From RGIG3002 sp964449325 (GTDB taxonomy: Bacteria; Bacillota; Clostridia; Lachnospirales; Lachnospiraceae): DNA of 64,000 bases. The position numbers and the translations under genes were made by a program. This document shows positions 59,388 to 64,000 of the stretch, one piece after another. The stretch's first letter is position 1; each line of letters starts with the position of its first letter. The stretch covers positions 94,757 through 158,756 of the forward strand of contig CAYUYJ010000004.1 of NCBI GenBank assembly GCA_964449325.1, given 5' to 3'. The notes below the pieces were generated by a model, which was not told where the DNA came from, did not search any database, and saw only the letters and a list, made by a program, of their open reading frames with translations.

Positions 59388-59813
59388 ATGGATTTACAGT
59401 ATAAGATGACAGATTATGTAACCGTAGAAGAGTATCAGACATTCCGGTCGGCAGTGGGATGGAAATTGTTTGGTGATGAACAGGCCAAAGCAGGAATTGA
59501 ACATACATATCACATCGCATGTATAAGACAGAATGGAAAAGCTGTTGCGATGGCAAGACTTTTATGGGATCGAGGCTATACGGCTTACATTGCAGATGTC
59601 ATTGTATTACCGGAATATCAAGGGCAGGGATTGGGAAGAGCTTTAATTGAAGATATATTTCAGTATATGAAGAATACCATTCCGGCAGAATATGCGGTAA
59701 AGATTTCAATTGGTGCAGCAAAAGGAAAAGAGAAGTTTTATGAAAAATTCGGTTTCATAACACGACCCAATGAGGTATTCGGTTCGGGAATGCATTTGTG
59801 GATGACATTTTAA
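59388..59813 (+). CDS. GNAT family N-acetyltransferase
   Basis: A 141-residue acetyltransferase: VEEYQTFRSAVGWKLFGDEQ (the YxxLRxxxGW start of this subgroup), YIADVIVLPEYQGQGLGRAL (beta-4 and acetyl-CoA loop, about residues 66-85) and AKGKEKFYEKFGF. GTGAGGAGAG precedes the ATG at 59388. The 107 bp before the gene hold nothing I can assign. Substrate unknown. Confidence 0.9.
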   Translation: MDLQYKMTDYVTVEEYQTFRSAVGWKLFGDEQAKAGIEHTYHIACIRQNGKAVAMARLLWDRGYTAYIADVIVLPEYQGQGLGRALIEDIFQYMKNTIPAEYAVKISIGAAKGKEKFYEKFGFITRPNEVFGSGMHLWMTF

Positions 59814-59862
59814 TCTCAAATCCCTATGAAACAGTGAAAGTTGAAGGTAATGGTGACTCGGA

Positions 59863-59979
59863 ATGAAAATAAAGATGTTTGATGATTTTTTGGGAAATGA
59901 GCTGGATGAAAAGATTTGGTTCCCTTTTTATTTACCGCAATGGAGTAGTTGGGAGGAAACAAGTCATGAAAAAATTTAA
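59863..59979 (+). pseudogene. N-terminal stub of a GH16-like protein
   Basis: A 38-residue frame, MKIKMFDDFLGNELDEKIWF then PFYLPQWSSWEE, resembles the N-terminal strand of GH16-type glucanase-like proteins (FDDFNGxxLDxxxWxPYYLPxWSS). It then runs into the start region of the next gene and stops. Only the first few percent of the gene remains. The family assignment is by motif memory. Confidence 0.5.
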
Positions 59980-60385
59980 GATTTTGTACTATACAGGCAC
60001 AGTACTTAGTATGCTGGTTGGCTTGTGGCATTTCACGGTTCCATGGATGTTTGGATGGGCATCATACATACCCTATGAAACGTTGGTGGTTTCCGTAAAC
60101 TATGTGAATTTGTGTTTTTCATTTTTGCTTTTAGGATTAAGTTTGATTTTACTGATGTGGGGTGGAAAAGTCTTTGCGGAGAACAGAGAAGCAGTGTTTC
60201 TTTACGGATTTCTGCTTCTCGTTTGGATATTCCGTGTAGTTGTGGCAGTCGTTTACCCCTGCCCGCCGGAAGCAAACGTGTGGATGTCATATGGTCAGCT
60301 TGCAGGTTCTGTCATAGTGATGCTCCTGTTGTTTATCCCATTTGTCAAAATTGTTTTGTCTATGAAGAAAAAAGAAAAAAGGTGA
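59966..60385 (+). CDS. small four-helix membrane protein, unknown
   Basis: A 139-residue protein with four membrane helices (about residues 8-26, 42-65, 75-95, 106-128) and a lysine-rich tail (KKKEKR). It has GLWHFTVPWMFGWASYIPYE between helices 1 and 2. GGGAGG (59951-59956) supports the ATG at 59966, which lies inside the GH16-like stub. No family recognised with confidence. Confidence 0.75.
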   Translation: MKKFKILYYTGTVLSMLVGLWHFTVPWMFGWASYIPYETLVVSVNYVNLCFSFLLLGLSLILLMWGGKVFAENREAVFLYGFLLLVWIFRVVVAVVYPCPPEANVWMSYGQLAGSVIVMLLLFIPFVKIVLSMKKKEKR

Positions 60386-60394
60386 GGCTAAAAG

Positions 60395-60559
60395 AACAGG
60401 TCTGAATGGTATGATTACCTGATATTCGGAAATGGACTTATGGGTGATTCCGAAAGTAAAATTAACTATTTTCAAGATTGCGTACAGTTGGTTATTTGTC
60501 AAGGGAGATATGTTCCTGATTTGAAATTAGTTCAAAATTCATATTTTAAGAGGAAGTAG
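60395..60559 (+). other. open frame without start, possible gene relic
   Basis: A 54-codon open stretch (EWYDYLIFGNGLMGDSESKI, YFQDCVQLVICQGRYVPDLK) ends at TAG 60557-60559, just before the next relic. It has no start codon in place and the amino acid pattern looks coding. I do not recognise it; it may be the end of a deleted gene. Confidence 0.3.
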
Positions 60560-60564
60560 TATTT

Positions 60565-60865
60565 ATGAAGATGGAAACAAGTAGATTGATTTTACGGGAA
60601 ATGAATATGAATGATTATGATGCGCTCTATGCTGTGTTGGCGGATTCCGACAATATGAAGCACTATCCGCATACATTTGATGAAAAAAGAGTACAATATC
60701 ATTTTTTCTTACATGAAGTATACGAATGAACCTTCTGCAAAATGCGCGGTTTCATGGGGCTGTCATCAGGTAGATGAATATGAAGACGAAGTGAATGAAA
60801 GAATGAAAGTGTTTGCCATTACAAAATCGGAATGGTTAAAACTTCGTGATAAAAGAAACCAATAA
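60565..60865 (+). pseudogene. GNAT acetyltransferase gene with out-of-frame central deletion
   Basis: ATG 60565 opens METSRLILREMNMNDYDALY and HYPHTFDEKRV, the start of a common clostridial acetyltransferase. The frame then shifts, and the C-terminal part appears in another frame: FSYMKYTNEPSAKCAVSWGC and HQVDEYEDEVNERMKVFAIT, ending at TAA 60863-60865. About 90 residues including the acetyl-CoA loop are missing. AAGAGGAAG precedes the ATG. Confidence 0.85.
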
Positions 60866-60888
60866 ATTGAGAAATGAGGAGGAATCTT

Positions 60889-61476
60889 ATGAAAGTTTTA
60901 GTTGTATATTGTCATCCCAGTAACAAGAGTTTTACTTATAATGTGTATGAAAATTTTGTTAAAGGACTAAAGACAGCAGGACATGAAGTTATTGTGTCTG
61001 ATTTGTATAAAATGAATTTCAAAACAGATATGTCGGAAGAAGAGTATTTGAAGGAAACTTTTTATAGAGCAGATATTTCAGTTAATGATGATGTGAAAAT
61101 GGAACAAGAAAAAATACAATCCAGTGATGCCATTGTTTTTATCTATCCGGTATTTTGGACAGAGGCACCTGCTAAGCTAGTCGGTTGGTTTGACAGAGTA
61201 TGGAGTACAGGATTTGCCTATAATCCGAATCCGCAGATGAAGGTTTTGGACAAAGCATTAGTAATTGCATGTGCCGGAAAATCTATGAAAACTCTTTCTG
61301 AAACGGGGGAAAAAGTGGCTATGGAAACGGTAATGTTAGGAGATAGGATACGCAGTAGAGCCAAAGAAAAGCAAATGGTTATATTGGATAATATTACACA
61401 TTGGAATGAGGAACTTCGTGAAAACACTGTTCCTATACATTTGGAAGAAGTATATAGGTTGGGAATGGACTTCTAA
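60889..61476 (+). CDS. NAD(P)H-dependent flavin oxidoreductase (NQO/MdaB-like)
   Basis: A 195-residue flavodoxin-fold protein: VLVVYCHPSNKSFTYNVYEN (phosphate loop), HEVIVSDLYKMNF, IVFIYPVFWTEAPAKLVGWF with the FMN/FAD-contacting PxFWxxxPAxLKGW motif, and DRVWSTGFAY. It should reduce quinones with NAD(P)H. GAGGAGG precedes the ATG at 60889. It is followed by a membrane protein gene 76 bp downstream. Confidence 0.9.
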   Translation: MKVLVVYCHPSNKSFTYNVYENFVKGLKTAGHEVIVSDLYKMNFKTDMSEEEYLKETFYRADISVNDDVKMEQEKIQSSDAIVFIYPVFWTEAPAKLVGWFDRVWSTGFAYNPNPQMKVLDKALVIACAGKSMKTLSETGEKVAMETVMLGDRIRSRAKEKQMVILDNITHWNEELRENTVPIHLEEVYRLGMDF

Positions 61477-61552
61477 ATTTTTTTCGGTCGTAGTATTACA
61501 CTTACTGAGGCTGGGATTATATCAGAATTATTTATTTAAAGGAGCAAAAGAA

Positions 61553-62146
61553 ATGAAAAATTTGAAATGGACGATTCTTCTAATGACCGGTGTTTTATTT
61601 ATTACAACAACGTGTATAGCATATCATCTGCCGGCAGCCTTGAAAGAAGGAATGTATGAATTTGAGTTAACTTTTTTATCTAATACGATTGCAGGTATTA
61701 TTTTTTTGATTGGCGGAATATATGGTATTACCAAAAAGAAGAATCTGCCTCAGCCATTATATTTGAACATTGTTATTGTGTTACAGGTGGTATTTTTTAT
61801 CTGTATGGCATTTATCAACGAATTCAATTTTTCCGGAGCTTTTTTGTTTCTGCATATTATTAATCCGATTATTGCTACAATTGAATTTTTTGTATTTACT
61901 TCCTGCAAAAAAATGCAGAGCATAAAGTTGATTTTATCAGCCTTGATATTTCCTGTAATTTATTTAATATATGCTATTGCTTACGGCTATATTTCGGGAA
62001 ACTGGCTGTATGGAATAATTAATGTACAGGAGAAAGGGATAGGATTTGTTTCTGTTTTGGTTCTTTTTGTTGCAGTAGGAATTCTGTTTTTAGGATGGAT
62101 ACAATATAAGATTAATTTTTGGTTATCACAAAAAAGAGTGCACTAA
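61553..62146 (+). CDS. Pr6Pr-like integral membrane protein
   Basis: A 197-residue protein with six membrane helices (about residues 7-25, 40-60, 72-92, 98-118, 128-152, 168-188). FLHIINPIIATIEFFVFTS in the middle fits the Pr6Pr family. Function unknown. AAAGGAG precedes the ATG at 61553; a longer frame from 61406 overlaps the oxidoreductase gene and lacks a start site. Confidence 0.75.
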   Translation: MKNLKWTILLMTGVLFITTTCIAYHLPAALKEGMYEFELTFLSNTIAGIIFLIGGIYGITKKKNLPQPLYLNIVIVLQVVFFICMAFINEFNFSGAFLFLHIINPIIATIEFFVFTSCKKMQSIKLILSALIFPVIYLIYAIAYGYISGNWLYGIINVQEKGIGFVSVLVLFVAVGILFLGWIQYKINFWLSQKRVH

Positions 62147-62183
62147 GTATTCACATTGGTCAGAAGTATAAACGAATTATATA

Positions 62184-62211
62184 TTGACAATCGTCTATAT
62201 GATGCTATGAT
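62184..62211 (+). promoter_or_regulatory. promoter of the arsR-type gene with operator-like repeat
   Basis: TTGACA (62184-62189) and TATGAT (62206-62211) with a 16-bp spacer. GTCTATAT (62193-62200) and the ATATAGAAGAC around 62215-62225 form an imperfect inverted repeat over the -10 region, as expected for ArsR autoregulation. Confidence 0.65.
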
Positions 62212-62248
62212 ATTATATAGAAGACAGTCAATGAATGGAGGTGCAGAG

Positions 62249-62539
62249 TTGGATAGTAAAGAAGTGGCAATGATGTTTAAAGCGCTTTGTGATGAAAACA
62301 GAGTGCAGATTTTGCAATTGCTGCAGGGCGGAGAAAGATGTGCATGCAGTCTCTTGGAAGAAATGCAGATTACCCAGCCGACTTTATCACATCACATGAA
62401 AATCCTATGTGATTCCGGAGTTGTGATTGGAAGAAAAGAAGGCAAATGGATGCACTATTCCATCTCAAAGGAAGGTATGGAAAAGGGAATGGATTTCCTG
62501 AAGGAATTTACGAAAAACATAAAGGATAAGGAGAATTGA
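62249..62539 (+). CDS. ArsR family transcriptional regulator
   Basis: A 96-residue winged-helix repressor: EVAMMFKALCDENRVQILQL, then ERCACSLLEEMQITQPTLSH and HMKILCDSGVVIGRKEGKWM. The ERCACSLL has the Cys-x-Cys of the ELCVCDL-type metal or arsenite site. The TTG at 62249 is chosen because GGAGGT (62237-62242) is 6 nt away; the longer frame from 62156 runs across the promoter. It is followed after 1 bp by the C_GCAxxG_C_C gene. Confidence 0.9.
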   Translation: MDSKEVAMMFKALCDENRVQILQLLQGGERCACSLLEEMQITQPTLSHHMKILCDSGVVIGRKEGKWMHYSISKEGMEKGMDFLKEFTKNIKDKEN

Positions 62540-62540
62540 A

Positions 62541-62984
62541 ATGAATCGGGCAGATAAAGCGGAAGCATATTTTAGTAATAATTTTAATTGCGCTCAAGCG
62601 GTTTTTACAACTTTTGCGACAGAATTAGGTTTGGAGGAAGAAGTTGCACTTAAAATAGCGACACAATTTGGAGGCGGTGCACGTAAAGGAGAAATGTGCG
62701 GAGCTGTTTCAGGTGCACTAATGGCATTAGGATTAAAATACGGACATTATCATGCAGAGGATACAGAAGAAAAAGGAAAAGCATATCAAATTGCAGAAGA
62801 TTTTATGAATCGTTTTATTGCAGAAAAAGGGACTGTTGTATGCAGGGAACTTTTGGGGTATGACGTTTCTAAAAAAGAAGATATGGCGAAGATAAAGGAA
62901 TTAGGTTTATTTAAAACTACGTGTCCGGAAATGATACGCTGCGCAACGATAATTGTAGAGCAGATAATGAATGAACAGAATTAG
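62541..62984 (+). CDS. C_GCAxxG_C_C family protein
   Basis: A 147-residue protein with the name-giving pattern: NFNCAQAVF, GGGARKGEMCGAVSGALMAL, VCRELLGYD and TTCPEMIRCATIIVEQIM. The conserved Cys residues suggest metal or redox function, possibly a membrane-associated electron carrier. AAGGAG precedes the ATG. Pairing with an ArsR regulator implies metal- or redox-responsive expression. Confidence 0.92.
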   Translation: MNRADKAEAYFSNNFNCAQAVFTTFATELGLEEEVALKIATQFGGGARKGEMCGAVSGALMALGLKYGHYHAEDTEEKGKAYQIAEDFMNRFIAEKGTVVCRELLGYDVSKKEDMAKIKELGLFKTTCPEMIRCATIIVEQIMNEQN

Positions 62985-62992
62985 GAGATTAG

Positions 62993-63018
62993 AGTCGTAC
63001 TTGTGTGTACGACTTATC
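62993..63018 (+). terminator. terminator of the arsR operon
   Basis: AGTCGTAC (62993-63000) pairs perfectly with GTACGACT (63007-63014) over a 6-nt loop; the following TATCTT is a weak T-tract. Confidence 0.6.
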
Positions 63019-63072
63019 TTAAGATTATAACATTTATATATTTCAATGTTTGAATATGAAAGAAGGGGCATT

Positions 63073-63165
63073 ATGTTGCAGTCTATGTGGGATTTTTTTA
63101 GAATGAAATCCCAGGCATTGGCTTGTATAGAACATTATATTTGTCAGGTAACGGAGCAGATGTAA
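63073..63165 (+). CDS. possible 30-residue peptide
   Basis: A short frame MLQSMWDFFRMKSQALACIE ending HYICQVTEQM, with AAGAAGGGGC before the ATG. It lies between two hairpins. Nothing supports it apart from the site and start, so it may be chance. Confidence 0.25.
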   Translation: MLQSMWDFFRMKSQALACIEHYICQVTEQM

Positions 63166-63192
63166 GGAGGCAGGTAAGATTACCCGCCTCCT
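63165..63192. terminator. inverted repeat at the convergent junction
   Basis: AGGAGGCAGGTAA (63165-63177) pairs with TTACCCGCCTCCT (63180-63192), 12 of 13. It lies just after the 3' end of the minus-strand YmaF-like gene and probably ends transcription from both sides, although T-runs are weak. Confidence 0.55.
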
Positions 63193-63198
63193 GCCCCA

Positions 63199-63561
63199 TT
63201 AGTATTTAAAATCTGTTGGACTGTCAATCAGTGTTGCAACCTGAAATTCATGTTTGTGTCCGTCTTTTTCTTCCGTAAAATCTTTCAGAAAGTGTACGTG
63301 TTTGCCGTTACCAACGTCAATGGCACCGGTTGTTTTTCCACAGAATTCGTGAAAATGTTTATCAGAAAAATCAGTGTGGAATTTCACTTCGTGATAATGG
63401 TCGTATTTATCCTTTGTATAGATAGCTTCCCCGGATACGGTGCAGAATCTGTGATTATGACAATCGTCACATTCATCAAAGATTCTGGTACTGCCGGTTA
63501 ATTCGTGTACGTGCTTCTGTTTTTCACAGTCGCAGTCATAGTCATATTGATTATTGTACAT
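63199..63561 (-). CDS. YmaF family protein
   Basis: A 120-residue His/Cys/Asp-rich protein: KHVHELTGSTRI, DDCHNHRFCTVSGEAIYTKD, DHYHEVKFHTDFSDKHFHEF, TGAIDVGNGKHVHFLKDFTE and DGHKHEFQVATLID. This matches the YmaF pattern of repeated HxHE and GKHVHF motifs and suggests metal binding. AAAAGGAG precedes the ATG. An unusual acidic/Cys N-terminus (YDYDCDCEK) comes first. Confidence 0.85.
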   Translation of the reverse strand: MYNNQYDYDCDCEKQKHVHELTGSTRIFDECDDCHNHRFCTVSGEAIYTKDKYDHYHEVKFHTDFSDKHFHEFCGKTTGAIDVGNGKHVHFLKDFTEEKDGHKHEFQVATLIDSPTDFKY

Positions 63562-63746
63562 AATATAAAACTCCTTTTTCTTTTACAATATGACAAAAAA
63601 GATAAAAATGTGACAAATAAAATCTCTGAAAAAAGATAAAAGGCCTGTTTTTGCTTTGTAATATTCATAATATCAAATTTTTCATTTGTTATATATGTAA
63701 AATTGGAATATAATATTTGTTCAGGAGTGAAAACAGAGAGAATAAA

Positions 63747-63965
63747 CTATATATTCTCATCCTTACATAAATCTTTGTGAGCGAGAATATTTGCAAGCAT
63801 ATCGCTAAGAACAACCAGGTCGGCGGATAAGGTGGCCAGTTCTTTTTCTGTCAGACATTCGAATAATAACTTTTGTTGCAGAAACCTCGCTTTTTTGGAA
63901 CAGAAAATGCGAGGAAATGAAAATTTATATCCTTTATACTGATGACAAGGAGCTTCCTGTATAAT
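63747..63965 (-). other. open frame resembling DUF6774-type small protein, no start codon
   Basis: Within the 439-bp stretch 63562-64000, the minus strand has a 72-codon open stretch ending TLSADLVVLSDMLANILAHK at the C-terminal side, with KLLFECLTEKELA before it. This resembles short helical DUF6774-like proteins, but there is no ATG, GTG or TTG with a site, so it may be a relic. The rest of the stretch is AT-rich with no gene I can support; it should hold the YmaF promoter. Confidence 0.3.
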
Positions 63966-64000
63966 TCAAATATAGGGAATTCCAAGAAAGAAGGTTGAGA

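Noticed and set aside
61406..61552. Longer start for the Pr6Pr-like membrane protein
   Set aside because: It overlaps the oxidoreductase gene in another frame and lacks a ribosome-binding site, while AAAGGAG precedes 61553.

Overview
The window looks like chromosomal DNA of a low-GC Gram-positive anaerobe of the class Clostridia, most likely Lachnospiraceae. The evidence is strong AGGAGG ribosome-binding sites, AT-rich spacers with TTGACA/TATAAT promoters, some TTG and GTG starts, an EFR1-type ferredoxin, a C_GCAxxG_C_C protein, a pantothenate ECF S component next to coaX and coaBC, and the clostridial style of small stress and resistance genes. No rRNA, tRNA, CRISPR array, transposase or integrase was seen.

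Layout. 1-10.4 kb is an accessory regulatory stretch: an autoregulated TetR gene, two acetyltransferases (GNAT), an EFR1 ferredoxin, a GntR(YtrA)-ABC unit whose permease is cut short, a headless TetR fragment, and a two-component system with an FtsX-type ABC exporter. 10.5-16 kb is a signalling pair: a c-di-GMP phosphodiesterase (EAL) and a hybrid histidine kinase sharing a stop/start base. 16-20.2 kb (minus strand) makes CoA: PanT, CoaX, CoaBC and a PF06541 membrane protein. 20.3-23.4 kb is hisS-aspS. 23.5-38 kb is a mixed core: Sfp-type phosphopantetheinyl transferase, DMT transporter, lectin-like lipoprotein, an AAA/HD/phosphatase/TfoX_C/IbrA/IbrB run, an MFS permease, a thioesterase, a FliD-like protein, a C39-like peptidase, a DUF5131 protein, a DUF2798 protein behind a structured leader, and aroA.

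38-63 kb is the most unusual part. Some thirty small genes, all on the plus strand, sit in series: many GNATs, an APH-type phosphotransferase, VOC proteins, a nitroreductase, kinase-like P-loop proteins, HAD and histidine phosphatases, DinB, transglutaminase, CPBP and M50-like proteins. From about 40.6 to 54.7 kb many are separated by a diverged repeat of about 90 bp that begins just after one stop codon and ends in the ribosome-binding site of the next gene. The repeat holds one or two hairpins and a short conserved reading frame. Two copies of one unit (phosphotransferase, repeat, unknown gene, GNAT) have decayed in complementary ways, and several genes are deletion derivatives joined at 6-8 bp direct repeats. 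The overall form resembles a cassette array, but there is no integrase and no canonical attC core, so the mechanism is open.

The right end carries an ArsR/C_GCAxxG_C_C pair and a YmaF-like gene. Functions are inferred from protein motifs by eye; no database search was run.
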